Assembly: GCA_002633005.1 (NCBI GenBank)
Contig: NMRA01000393.1
Span: 396,483 to 425,157 of the forward strand
Direction of reading: 5' to 3'
DNA: 28,675 bases
From: Phoronis australis
Lineage: Eukaryota; Phoronida; Phoronidae
In this document: one piece after another, positions 19,730 to 28,675 of the stretch
How the letters are laid out: every line of letters starts with the position of its first letter
How positions within the stretch are numbered: the first letter of the stretch is position 1
The notes under the pieces: generated by a model
Told to the model about the DNA's origin: nothing
Database searches by the model: none
What the model saw: only the letters and a program-made list of their open reading frames with translations
Made by a program: the position numbers and the translations under genes

Positions 19730-21352
19730 AGAATTTGATGGAGAATTTTACCCTGTGTAAGTCTTGATCATAGCCTTGCTGAAAGTAAACTTACCCACTG
19801 TCATCCTCTCACGTCTGGCCATATAATGAAACTATGTGTCTACACTTAATAAAACTGCCAATATCTCCCAAACTAGTAATCACAGCCATATGGTTTAAAT
19901 CGGAGAAATGTAGAGGAAACTGTGAACTATGGAATGCACATGCTCACATATCTAAACAACATTCCGGGGCTCTTACAATTTCTGAATGAAAATCACAAAG
20001 TGTCCTGGGGTGAGTGCACTCTCCTAGGACAGTTTATCATAGTCGATTGAGTACACCCAACGCATTGTAATAGGATAATTGGCATGTCGGCTGACCTCCT
20101 CTAGCGCAGGCTAAGGGTTAAGAACTAAACCTCAGGGTGTTTCGTAGACTGAATCATTGAGAGGAGATTTTTACGTAGAAAAACTTTCATAATTGCTTAA
20201 TACCAATAGTCCTTTCCAAGAAACTGACTTAAGATTTGTCTTAACTTCCAAATTTTGAATCTTCCACATCCGGTAAGATAGTAAATATTAAGACAAAACT
20301 TATATCAAACCCTTACGTCAAACCTAAAATCTCTTTCTTGAAAAGGTCTGTTGAGACAAATTAAAGTTTTGTTATAAAATTTACTAAAATTTAAGATTTG
20401 TCTTAGCTATGTTAAGTTTGTTGCAACGGGCCATAAGACTCCACAGCTGGAGTCGGGTTGTAATACAGCCGAGTGCCAATTTATTCACCGAGGATGGCTT
20501 CAAGCTGTTAAGAATTCTCATTTCTTTCAAAACCAAGGCACCCCTCTCGTCGTAGTAACGCTCTGGAAACAATTTGAAATCAGTTTTTATCTACAGGTGA
20601 TCTATATCAAAGATTAGTTCCTTTGGTGGCCGGAATGCCACTTCAGTAGCACCTGAAAACTCCCTGGTTCTGGTTGAGAAAAGGGCATCATGCATCTTAC
20701 CTGTATGTTGTCAAGAAAGGCTGCTTGCGGATAGATGTGTTATTTACACTATTTAGTAACACTGTTCAAACACGAATTGTTTTAATGGCTTTCTCGTGCA
20801 CTGGAGTGCGATGTAACGAAAACACACCAAGACGCTCATGATTTATATTTAAAATACGCCATGCCTTTGCACGAGACCGTGACACATATAGTCACACTAC
20901 CCTGATCGATCCTTCACGTGGACTAGTTATAAATCCCACTTCGTCAATAATCGTCTCATACTAAAACTGCTTATGTTTTTTTTTAACTGAAGAGGCCTGG
21001 AACTCGAAAAAACAGGTAAATTGCATAATCCAAAGTGGTTCTGTGCCACTGAAACAGAATTCAACATGTTCGCCAGATATTTCAACGGTGCGTTCGTAAA
21101 AATTTTGAATTTCTGGTGATGTCAAGGCATTTTTCTTTTAATTTTGAATTTAAAAAACAATCTATGAAGTGCTCACCACTTCGTCGATTTTCTCCCACCC
21201 ACGCGAAGCACGTTGCCTTATTTGGCATGGCAAGAAGTAGACTTAGCACATTTCCCTTGTATGGAAAATGTAGCCTTCGACCTTTGTTGTAAACAAAAGG
21301 ATGGCGAATTCAAGCAGCAGCCAGTCCGATTAAGAGGCAATTCATGTAAGCC
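19730..21352. other. gene-poor stretch with TTAAGATTTGTCTTA palindromic repeats
   Basis: TTAAGATTTGTCTTAA-type sequences occur near 20229-20244 and 20392-20407, with a related inverted AAGACAAAACT near 20290, suggesting an old MITE of about 180 bp. The 62-aa minus open frame at 20384-20572 overlaps it, has no domain and is not called. No other coding signal. Confidence 0.45.
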
Positions 21353-21757
21353 CTAAGTGTTTAAAATTAAGTATAAGGTTATCGTAGTATTCAAATACAA
21401 TGGAAATGCACTTGGAATTCTTTTCGGGAATTCGCTAGCTTCACTAGCTTGCCTCATACTGTGCTGTCGACCTGAGATTTGGAGTGCATCCAACTCGTTA
21501 GTCAGTTGTTTTTCGAACGACTGCGAAGCATGCACGCTTAAAAGTGGATAACGTAGACGTTGTAGGATGGCACTTCCGTCAGGATTTGTTAAAAAGTTAT
21601 TTTGACGAGCTTTCACGATCCATGCCTCTTTCAAATCCATCTTCTTATTGTCTATCGAGACTTCACTATAAAACGAAATAAAACCTCGGATGTTGGCATG
21701 GAGAACGATTCGCTCAGTGCATTTTCCGAAACACGAGACACAAACAGGAAAACACAT
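21353..21757 (-). CDS. uncharacterised 134-codon open frame, possibly a degenerate THAP-like unit
   Basis: The longest unexplained minus-strand frame on the right side. It begins MCFPVCVSCFGKC, has KKMDLKEAWIVKARQNNF in the middle, then NELDALQISGRQH, ending LILNT-TAA. Two early cysteines, a GFISFY string and a Trp-centred KEAWIVKARQNNF are reminiscent of the C-x-C ... F ... W-I ... R layout of THAP domains, but the C-x2-H-F part is missing, so this is only suggestive. No signal peptide, polyadenylation signal or clear splice sites. It could be chance. Confidence 0.3.
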   Translation of the reverse strand: MCFPVCVSCFGKCTERIVLHANIRGFISFYSEVSIDNKKMDLKEAWIVKARQNNFLTNPDGSAILQRLRYPLLSVHASQSFEKQLTNELDALQISGRQHSMRQASEASEFPKRIPSAFPLYLNTTITLYLILNT

Positions 21758-21873
21758 TTCTTATAATAATTGTAGTCGCGTGGGAACGACACGGGTTCTG
21801 GTGCTGTAGGCCCATGTTTGATTCGTTGACTGCTACCTTGGCCTGCCTGTCTAATGACAAAGCTCACATTCAT

Positions 21874-23145
21874 TCTTTACGACAATGCAGCCAACACCAA
21901 CAGGTATACCTTTGTATCGCTAAATCAATTTTCTTTGAACATTTCTTCTATACAGTTCACGTGTTAGATTAGTAGCCTACACAGAGACTAGACGGCTCTG
22001 GTCCATTATGGCTCACATGATTGGTCATAAAAATGAAGCCCAGTAACTTAACAATGTAGGCTGTGCCAGATCAGTCTGTTGATCGCTATCATTTTATATC
22101 CAATTCCACTTCCTCTTAGTAACGACAATACCTTCATATACTTATTCTATGTGCATAATGCGTTGTTGTGATTTCGTAGTAACTGCTCGCGGAACTGGCT
22201 CAAACCTTATCTTACATGCCTTCCTTTTTTATACAGTTTTATTACTCACCAGACACGAAGACCAACTGCAGATCCATGTCTACGTGTGTATAGGTTACTT
22301 ATAATAATTCATTATGAACAGCATAATAACCAAAAAATAAGCGCTGTTTTATGTTTTCTACACAACAAGTATCCGGCTAGCCAGCCAAACGAACTTTCCA
22401 AATAAGGAAGTCAATAAATACAGTCAACAGCTTGACAGGCCGGAACGATGGGACTACACATGCATGCTGACGTTCGCACATGTGCAAATGCACACTCACA
22501 GACGCGCAAGCGCACGTACACATTCACCAATTCGCAAAATTATATAAAGGAATGGTTCCAGGTTATACACTCAAACATCGCAGTTTGAGAAGTTACACAA
22601 ACGGCGCATCACGAGACAAGCATCACGGTCTATAAACAGAAGCTCATGTGTTGTGACATCATCCCAAGACACCGACAATGTTGACTAATGTGCCTGTGTG
22701 GCGTGTTCACATGACTTTGTATTCGACTGGTGGGCGATGAATAAGATATCGCAAATGTGTGTGTTCGAAATCTTTGTTTGCTGAATTCTGGGTTAGACAT
22801 GTCTGGGAATGACGTCAGCGGTTTGTTCCATATGTGAATGCTAACGTCTCAGCAATGTGGGCACCGGAGTGGGCGTAATGGATTTTTAATCCTATTCCAT
22901 TTTTCATGAGCTCGGAGTCTTATAAACCCATATTTTCAGTTGCTTAGAATGTATGAGATATGCGTATTCCGAATTTCTACCGGTGTAATGAGCAATAGAA
23001 TACGCATTGAGATTACGACACCAAAATTTAACTGAAGTAAATTTGAAAAAAAATCTTACGCAGTTACTCCACCTAGGTTTGTGTCTGTTCTTGTTCTTGT
23101 GCTTTTAATTTATACAACTCTCACGAGTTTCAGCAGCTCCTGAAG
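21874..23145. other. no recognisable gene; candidate TATA region
   Basis: TTATATAAAGG at about 22540-22550 is followed after about 30 bases by CTCAAACATC, a TATA-plus-initiator-like arrangement on the plus strand, but no coding exon follows that I can recognise. An alternating purine-pyrimidine stretch (ACATGCATGC, GCACATGTGCAAATGCACAC) precedes it at 22455-22520. Confidence 0.3.
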
Positions 23146-23218
23146 GCTCCATAGTTCACCTGGGCTGGTCATGCAACAGTGTAAGACGGCTCAAATGAAC
23201 CGGTGAGTTGATTTATTT
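23146..23218 (+). repeat. dispersed repeat, copy 2
   Basis: Same orientation as 3554-3645. It shares the GTTCACNTGNGCNGGNCATG-like core and the GTGAGTTGATTT end, with scattered substitutions. Confidence 0.55.
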
Positions 23219-23689
23219 TATTCAATATCACAGGTACGGTGAAGATCACACAGTTACGCAAAACAATTACTTTTGGTTTAGTCAAGGATCAGTTGAAGCT
23301 CAACTTACAGTGTTGATCTGTACAAAGGTAGTTTAACATTAAAAACAAGCAGAGGCTATCATTCATTCATAATAAACAAAAAGGTCAAAACCTCGCCAGC
23401 GCTCTAACCCTACACTAGTCGCAGGTTTATGACGTATGCAAAACCTTTTGGAATTTTTTTTTAAACCTGAGGCTTGCCCATGGATTTTGACGAAATATCC
23501 AAGAGGTTTTGCTCACATCATAAACCTGAGACGAGTGTAGGATTTGTTTTCTCACATGAACCGTAAAACGATATTTCAGTTTTACGTCACAACACGTTTT
23601 TTGATAGGTACACTTCATAGAACCTACCCATACAGATTTTTCAGATTAAGTTTTAGACCACAATATTTTGAAAATTGTTTTTTAAATAA
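23219..23689. other. no supported gene
   Basis: Contains an inverted pair around CTACACTAGTCGCAGGTTTATGA (23411) and TCATAAACCTGAGACGAGTG (23518-23537) with matching inner sequence (CAAAACCTTTTGG / CCAAGAGGTTTTG). This is a foldback of about 130 bp and probably another MITE. The 63-aa frame here only tracks the foldback. Confidence 0.45.
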
Positions 23690-24460
23690 TGTGACGTGTT
23701 TTCAGTAGAGACTGCTGTGGGTTATTTAAGATATAACCGTATCATCTGCACACTGCATCAGTTTGTATTCCACTGATCCGGCCCGGATACCCTAAAGACT
23801 GTTGTCTAATCTAAAGAGCCGGTACATAATCTCTGCACATAGAATATAAAGGTATGCTGATAACGGATCACCTTGCCTACAAGCACGCCCTATGTCAAAA
23901 AAGGTAGATGTGACACCGTTTTCTATCAACACATTGCTTTGCACCTCTGTTTAGTACATAGACCCAATTTTTCGTTGAGTCACCAAAATTAAAGAAATTT
24001 AGAATTTTGTCAATAAAAGACCAAGACAAGCAGTCAAACGCCTTTTGGAAGTCCACCAGTACAAGCAAATCCGGTTTATTAAACTGTTCAGTAAACTGCT
24101 CGGCGTCCTAAGTCTGCCTTTTATTTTCTGCTATAAAACGCCCACAACTAAAACCCTTGTGGTCAGGGTGTATCAACTTTTGCATTGCAGAACGAACTCG
24201 TTGGGGAATACAAGACGACGAAAGTTTGTAACCGATAGGTCTCTAATTTGTATATTTTTCCTTAGTTTATTCCCTTTGGCTATGATAGTAATAACTCCCT
24301 CGAGATGGGAGTTTGGAAGGAAGCCTCTTCTGAAACTATGATTGTACGCTTTAGTAATATACTTCTCTAGGTCATTCCAGAAGAACTTATAAAATTCAGT
24401 GGTGAAACCGTTCGGACTTGGACTTTTATTATTTTTCATGTGCTTCACGTAAGCACTTCC
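23690..24460 (-). mobile_element. LINE reverse-transcriptase fragment (pseudogene), L1/Tx1-like
   Basis: On the minus strand, in order: MKHMKNNKSPSPNGFTTEFY and KFFWNDL (24448-24370), HLEGVITIIAKGNK, then after frame changes VDFQKAFDCLSWSFIDKIL (about 24055-24000), ACRQGDPLSAYLYILCAEIM (about 23890-23830) and QCADDTVI (about 23755-23735), the catalytic box where Y/F-ADD is expected. The KSPGPDGFTTEFYKFFW and CRQGDPLSAYLFIL patterns are typical of L1/Tx1-related LINEs. Several stops and frameshifts show it is dead. Its right end abuts duplicated block B1 at 24462, and the left block A1 has no LINE sequence at that position. Confidence 0.92.
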
Positions 24461-25068
24461 ATATGGTGAAAAGGTAAACCAAGGTGGTCAAATTTGATTT
24501 ATGGGGTAAGTAAACGGTTAAATTTATCTGGTTATTCATCTTCCAAGCAATGTCACATGTTTTTTTTTCGTCTTATACGTTATTAAGTTTTCAATTTCAA
24601 TTTAATCCAACATCTGCCTTAGTTTCGGAAATATCCGAAAGAGCGCTCTTGGCAACTGTCTTTTTTCTGAAAAAACGGTGACGGAAATAAGGGCGTTCTT
24701 CCATAAACTAGTTACTTTTTGAATGCTAGGCATAACTGCACGCCAAATGCAAGTGTTCCATTAATGTTGAAATCACTCCATCAACATATAAAAACACACT
24801 AGTTGGCACGAACGCAGTCGGGAACCAATTCATGACTCAGATCCATGCATTGGATACAAGGGAGTGGTAGTGCTAAACTCAAGAATGTCGAAAATAACCA
24901 GTGATATGTATTTTTGTAAAAACGGTAACTAAAGAACTGCATTGTAAAAACAATGTAGCCGTCAATTTTGAATTCACGGGTGTGTAGTTTACATCACAAG
25001 TGAAAACGTCATGATCTTGGAGGTTGAAACAGAAGCAATTAACACAAAATGACTGATGACGAAAATAT

Positions 25069-25074
25069 TTTATT
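25069..25074 (-). terminator. poly(A) signal for the peritrophin-like exon, copy 2
   Basis: AATAAA on the minus strand about 60 bases past the stop, at the same relative place as 4713-4718. Confidence 0.7.
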
Positions 25075-25132
25075 TGGATTAGTATACACTCTTCATGCGT
25101 TATCATATTGGTATGCAGCCGGTGGTACGGTG

Positions 25133-25326
25133 TTATATGGAGCAGGGAGTAGTTGCGATGTGATCACAATAGCACTTCTCCTCCGCTGTATTGAAGCGGG
25201 TACCCTTTGGACACTTGTGAAGGTAGGTTGAGCCGTGAGTGCCCCTCTGTGTGAAGAACTCACAGTTCATATCCGGTACAACGCAGTACGTATTTCCGGC
25301 TGTGCTACAGCAGTCTCGCGGCACGA
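25133..25326 (-). CDS. terminal exon, Cys-rich peritrophin-A/CBM14-like domain, copy 2
   Basis: Same length (194 bases), phase, acceptor (TTTCAG, AG at 25327-25328) and stop as copy 1. All eight cysteines and the CPKGTRFN core are kept. By hand I count 16 nucleotide differences from copy 1, of which about 13 change the residue, several altering charge (K to E, E to K, R to L, G to E). The first codon after the split is GTG; it should not be taken as a start. The upstream exon is not identified. About 1.1 kb further upstream in the gene's sense lies the FAMeT terminal exon of the same block. Extracellular chitin or glycan binding is inferred from the domain pattern only. Confidence 0.75.
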
Positions 25327-25340
25327 CTGAAATGATGGAA

Positions 25341-25668
25341 GAAACCCAAAGTGATATACTGTATCAGTTTTGTCAAAGAAATGTGAGATATTTTGCAATA
25401 TTACCGGCAAAACGACTGCTTAAAGATGACGGTTGCTGCTAGTTATTAAAATTTACTACATGCTCAGCGTTTACATAAAACGTATTTGACGACTCATATA
25501 TTGGCGTACAACCAGGTCTCGGCAAAATACTTTTGGAAACAGTGTGGTCTTCGAAACGCCATTTTATTTCCTTTCAACGTGGACCGCACAGCATTGAAAT
25601 AAGTGCGGGCTAAAGCCCCAAAGCCCCCCGCCCAGCCCCCTATGGTGCGCCGCCCATGATTAAGCTTT
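25341..25668. other. spacer between the two duplicated blocks
   Basis: Only about 330 bases, compared with about 7.2 kb at the corresponding place in copy A. It ends in a C-rich GCCCCAAAGCCCCCCGCCCA segment that resembles degraded termini of the GGGGCC-type TIR elements seen at 10.2 and 12.0 kb. Confidence 0.5.
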
Positions 25669-25805
25669 CCGAATGAACTTATTCACTAGGAGAATCAACT
25701 TTTTACTTTTCGCTTGTCACTCCACCGTTTGGAATTTTTAACCTAAGGGTGAACTCATGGACTAAACCATTCACAGAGCTCATTGGCTTGCGTTCAGGTC
25801 ACCAT

Positions 25806-25898
25806 ATGACGTCATTAGGTAAAAAATTAAGCTCACAAGATGGAAGACGATTTGATTCGTTGTTGTTAGAAGAAGGTAAAAGAAGTGAATTACAACCG
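25806..25898 (+). CDS. candidate first exon of an unidentified plus-strand gene
   Basis: ATG followed by 31 open codons (MTSLGKKLSSQDGRRFDSLL, then LEEGKRSELQP) ending at a consensus donor CCG|GTAAGT. A possible acceptor (TTTACAG, to 26057) would join in phase 0 to a 23-codon segment starting DWLHGAAILKKSE and ending TAA at 26129. The paralogous copy at 12324 has two in-frame stops. I do not recognise the protein, and the small size keeps confidence low. TGACGTCA, a CRE-like palindrome, overlaps the start codon. Confidence 0.3.
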
Positions 25899-26275
25899 GT
25901 AAGTCCGTTTGTGGTTTTCTAAACGTGCCAAGGAAATTTAATTTTGTTAATATGATACTAACATACTGAACAAAAATTTTCCTCCCATGTTTTGGTTTGT
26001 AATCTTTTTCACTAAGTGGCGAAAAGCTCTCCGGTGGAACTTCAGCTCTGTTTACAGGATTGGCTACATGGAGCTGCCATTTTGAAGAAAAGTGAATCTT
26101 CAGTCGAATTAATGGACTCTTCTCACTAACAAAATATTTACAAGGGCAAGCAAACTAGATTTCTTAAAGCGACATTAAACCTGTGCTCATTGTCGTAAAC
26201 CAACTTATGACTAAGGCAACCTGGTCTGATCAGTTCCCTATTCATTTTAGAAAGGATTTCTGGATTTTGGGAAAC

Positions 26276-26281
26276 TTTATT
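26276..26281 (-). terminator. poly(A) signal for the FAMeT terminal exon, copy B
   Basis: AATAAA on the minus strand about 100 bases past the TGA at 26383, conserved with 12834-12839. Confidence 0.65.
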
Positions 26282-26382
26282 TCAGTGTTACCTTGTGGAT
26301 GAGCTTAGTCTGAAGGACTAACGACTGCCTTTCGTATACTTATTTACCATGGTGTTTGAGACTAAATGTTGATACTTGGTCC

Positions 26383-26532
26383 TCAGCTCAAGATACCCAA
26401 CTTACGTTGTGGATTGAAAATTCTAAACACGCCTTGAGCTTCACTCGTATAGACTCCAACATCAGGGCTCACTGGACGAGTTCTGTACTTAGGATCTTTT
26501 AACGTCAGCAAGACTTGGTTAGCGGTACCAAA
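26383..26532 (-). CDS. FAMeT-domain terminal exon, copy B (partial gene)
   Basis: 150 bases, acceptor TTTTTCAG, phase 0, ending in TGA. It encodes FGTANQVLLTLKDP, then a variable middle (KYRTRPVSPDVGVYTSEAQG), then VFRIFNPQRKLGILS. It is aligned without gaps to exon 3 of the complete gene at 12941-13090. I count 14 nucleotide differences, ten of them replacement, giving 7 changed residues, all between residues 15 and 33. Exons 1 and 2 are not in the window: homology ends at 27873 inside intron 2. The gene may continue beyond the right edge or be truncated by the duplication breakpoint. Function as for the complete copy: an extracellular domain of uncertain biochemistry. Confidence 0.78.
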   Translation of the reverse strand, partial: FGTANQVLLTLKDPKYRTRPVSPDVGVYTSEAQGVFRIFNPQRKLGILS

Positions 26533-26705
26533 CTGAAAAATTAAGTCAAGTTAGGTCGCCATTTGAAAAAAGTACTTCTTTTCAGGTTTAAAAATGCAAG
26601 GCACGCGCAAAATTTGCGTTTTGCACTGTGATTAAGCGCGGAATGCACTGGTTTTTAAAACCTAGAAGGAGGCTCTTTGTAACTTTGGTGACTACATGAA
26701 TAAGA

Positions 26706-27205
26706 CATGACAGCGTTTTGTCGTTCAGCAATTTTTCCAGACGTCAGGGGTTCTGAACGTGCGATAACATCTGACTCCTTTGTTAACTGCCCAGCACAAT
26801 CTTTTGTCCCGTATGACAACAAGAAGGCCAATTATCTCCCAGGCTTCAAAGGGTTACTGAAACCTGGCAGAATGGATTGTCTTAACTTCTGTTGTAGTTG
26901 GGCGATTTTGGTGACACAAAACCTAAACATGATCAGCATTTGACAAGGAATTCTGAAATACTATTGGTTCATGTTCAAATATGTTACAACTTAACTTATA
27001 TTTATAGCAGCACAACCCAGTCAGGCTAGATAGGATCTGATCGCTGATTAGAGCAATTATCAAACAAAAGAGAGCCAGGCCTCCAAACATAAATGCCAGA
27101 ATGGAATTAACCAGTCGTGTGAGATATTGGCTACAGGGGTAAACTTCCCAACTTGTTGGGCTATAGAATCGAACAAGTAGGGAGCAACGGGAAAACACCG
27201 TAATG
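26706..27205. mobile_element. 500-bp TIR insertion in intron 2 of copy B
   Basis: The segment is absent from copy A, where GAATAAGATGTATC is continuous (about 13257-13270). The ends CATGACAGCGTTTTGTCGTT (left) and CATTACGGTGTTTTCCCGTT (right, minus strand) are inverted repeats of about 20 bp with five mismatches. Target duplication is at most one or two bases by eye. Interior frames (26707-26943 plus, 26923-27198 minus) show no transposase. The minus frame has a hydrophobic ILAFMFGGLALFCLIIALI run of unknown meaning. Confidence 0.75.
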
Positions 27206-27877
27206 ATGTATCATTGTTAAAGGTCTGATTGAATACGCATTACCTACTAGTATACAGGACAAACTGCAAGTAGTAAAAGTACTGCGCCATTGATTTTTCC
27301 GTTGCCACTCACCATTTCATACTTGTTCTCGCTGCACGGAACTCAAGTCAACCATTTCCAAGTTCAAATTAAGATCATGTAGGACTGTATAAAAATGGTT
27401 AACTTGAGATCATCATATCTCAGACATGGCTGATCGTGTTCAAACTTCGAGATACCATGAGCTCACATACACTGCTTTTCCAAGCACAATTAGGAATTGT
27501 TTTTGAAATGTCTCATTTTTGCATGAGCGGCTGTCAAAAAATAGGGTATGATTTTTATGAAAATACTCTGAAGATGCATAAAACGAAAACGAAAGAATAT
27601 ATTATAAAATTGTTACAGCGTTGTTGAGATCTCAACTCTTGCATGCTGGTTTCAAGTAAAATAATCATGTTGTTGCCAACCGTTGTGTTGCTATGGAAGT
27701 ACCTTGGTTTTTCGCTAAAATTTACTAAAATGCCATAGTTACCTGACCTATAATCAAATTGTTCACGCTTTCTACTGTTATTGGTTTAAAATCTATAGTT
27801 TTGCAGATATTTGGCATGTATATGCTACAACATACGTATGCAGAACCTTCTCGACAAGATTGAATATTTAGCAATGT

Positions 27878-28051
27878 AGGGAGTAGGGACCTTTAGACAG
27901 ACTTGTGACATCTGAAGAAACAGAGAGATAGTTATAGGGAGTAGGGACCTTTAGACAGACTTGTGACATCTGAAGAAACAGAGATATAGTTATAGGGAGT
28001 AGGGACCTTTAGACAGACTTGTGACATCTGAAGAAACAAAGAGATAGCTAT
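27878..28051. repeat. 58-bp minisatellite, three copies
   Basis: Three near-perfect units beginning AGGGAGTAGGGACCTTTAGA and ending GATAGTTAT. The array starts four bases after the end of block B2 homology. Confidence 0.95.
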
Positions 28052-28321
28052 TATACAACAACTTATCATAAACATTGTTCGCTGCCTGATCTTTAACAAC
28101 ATCCATAACTACGCAACTATTTAGTGTAAGTGTAGATCTAATTGGTCAAGACAAGTCCTGGAAAAATTACCAACAGCCTGTGAGTGACAACTTCAATGAC
28201 AAGCTCATATACACATTGCCAGATACCAAGTCTATATTGTCCTTCTTCAAAGAGCAATATGACCAGATAAAATGCAAGTAGACACTGGAAATCAACTTGC
28301 CACATACCTCGTTAGGGGTAA

Positions 28322-28510
28322 CCTGGTGGCCACAGTTGTATTGTCATATTACCAAAGTTAGAAGTAGCCTGGTGGCCACAGTTGTAGTCATATTACCTAG
28401 TTAGAAGTAGCCTGGTGGCCACAGTTGTAGTCATATTACCTAGTTAGAAGTAGCCTGGTGGCCACAGTTGTAGTCATATTACCTAGTTAGAAGTAGCCTG
28501 GTGGCCACCT
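28322..28510. repeat. 43-bp minisatellite, about 4.4 copies
   Basis: Units begin CCTGGTGGCCACAGTTGTAG and end TTAGAAGTAG. The first copy is diverged, the next ones almost identical. Each contains the palindrome GTGGCCAC. Confidence 0.95.
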
Positions 28511-28611
28511 TTATATTGCTATACTATTGACTCATTGACTCACAGTTCATCTATTATTGAATCAGATGTAGAGACGTTCCCTAATCTGCAGCAAGCAAAT
28601 AAATCTGGGAA

Positions 28612-28675
28612 ACCTTGGCCATGTAAAGCACCTTGGCCATGTAAAGACCTTGGCCATGTAAAGACCTTGGCCATG
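28612..28675. repeat. 17-bp minisatellite, about four copies, truncated by window edge
   Basis: Repeated ACCTTGGCCATGTAAAG, with one extra C between the first two copies. It continues to the last base of the window. Confidence 0.95.

Larger units (their letters stand above)
24462..25340. repeat. duplicated block B1 (paralogue of 4021-4990)
   Basis: Direct-orientation homology to 4021-4990 from TATGGTGAAAAGGTAAACCA through the Cys-rich exon and its acceptor. It lacks the 129-bp MITE of copy A. Homology fades just upstream (minus sense) of the acceptor, after AATGATG. Confidence 0.9.
25669..27873. repeat. duplicated block B2 (paralogue of 12196-14121)
   Basis: Direct homology through the FAMeT terminal exon and intron 2 up to CGACAAGATTGAATATTTAG, where it stops abruptly and a 58-bp tandem array begins. 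It contains a 500-bp insertion absent from copy A and only one unit of the 31-bp intronic repeat. Confidence 0.92.

Noticed and set aside
22538-22575. TATA-box/initiator promoter
   Set aside because: The motif spacing is suggestive, but no downstream exon could be recognised, so it is mentioned only in the regional note.
27436-27627. 63-codon plus frame in block B2
   Set aside because: Lies in intron 2 of the FAMeT paralogue, and the aligned segment of copy A does not keep the frame.
27878-28675. CRISPR-like array of regularly spaced repeats
   Set aside because: Units are contiguous tandem copies without unique spacers, in a eukaryotic context.

Overview
The window looks like genomic DNA of an invertebrate metazoan, probably marine. 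It has split genes with GT-AG introns, AATAAA signals, short exons for secreted chitin-binding-type and FAMeT-type proteins, and a dense load of animal transposable-element remains (Penelope-like, LTR/Ty3-like, LINE, TIR elements). There are no bacterial-style operons, no CRISPR array, and I recognised no tRNA or rRNA gene. I cannot assign a phylum. Most of the sequence is non-coding, and several long open frames are artefacts of a 27-bp tandem array. Layout: 1-133 is a 19-bp minisatellite. 468-854 (+) is the last coding exon of a protein with a very acidic tail. 0.86-3.5 kb is 3' UTR or intergenic. 4.0-5.0 kb holds a terminal exon (-) for a Cys-rich, peritrophin-A-like domain. 5.4-6.96 kb is a homogeneous 27-bp minisatellite of about 57 copies, abutting a decayed Penelope-like element (-, RT plus GIY-YIG, 6.96-8.84 kb). 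9.3-9.5 kb is a degenerate palindromic tandem repeat. 10.15-10.89 kb is a TIR element interrupted by an assembly gap. 12.9-15.4 kb (-) is a complete three-exon gene, reconstructed here, for a secreted 178-aa protein with a Methyltransf_FA (FAMeT) domain. 15.5-16.7 kb is an LTR-retrotransposon remnant lying head-to-head with that gene. 17.5-17.9 kb carries a THAP zinc-finger fragment. 19.3-19.7 kb is a 403-bp MITE. 23.7-24.46 kb is a LINE reverse-transcriptase fragment (-). 25.1-25.3 kb and 26.4-26.5 kb hold second copies of the Cys-rich exon and of the FAMeT terminal exon. The right end, 27.9-28.7 kb, has three different minisatellites in succession. The main structural story is a direct duplication of a two-gene block. 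The peritrophin-like terminal exon and the FAMeT terminal exon occur in the same order and strand at 4.8/13.0 kb and at 25.2/26.5 kb, with homologous introns, splice sites and poly(A) signals. The copies differ by identifiable insertions: a 129-bp MITE and a seven-fold 31-bp array only in the left copy, a 500-bp TIR insertion only in the right copy, and about 7 kb of minisatellite, Penelope and TIR-element sequence separating the two exons only in the left copy. Hand comparison of the duplicated exons shows intact frames and all cysteines conserved, but as many or more amino-acid-changing than silent differences per site. That fits relaxed or diversifying selection on secreted proteins. Their biochemical function is not established by the sequence.
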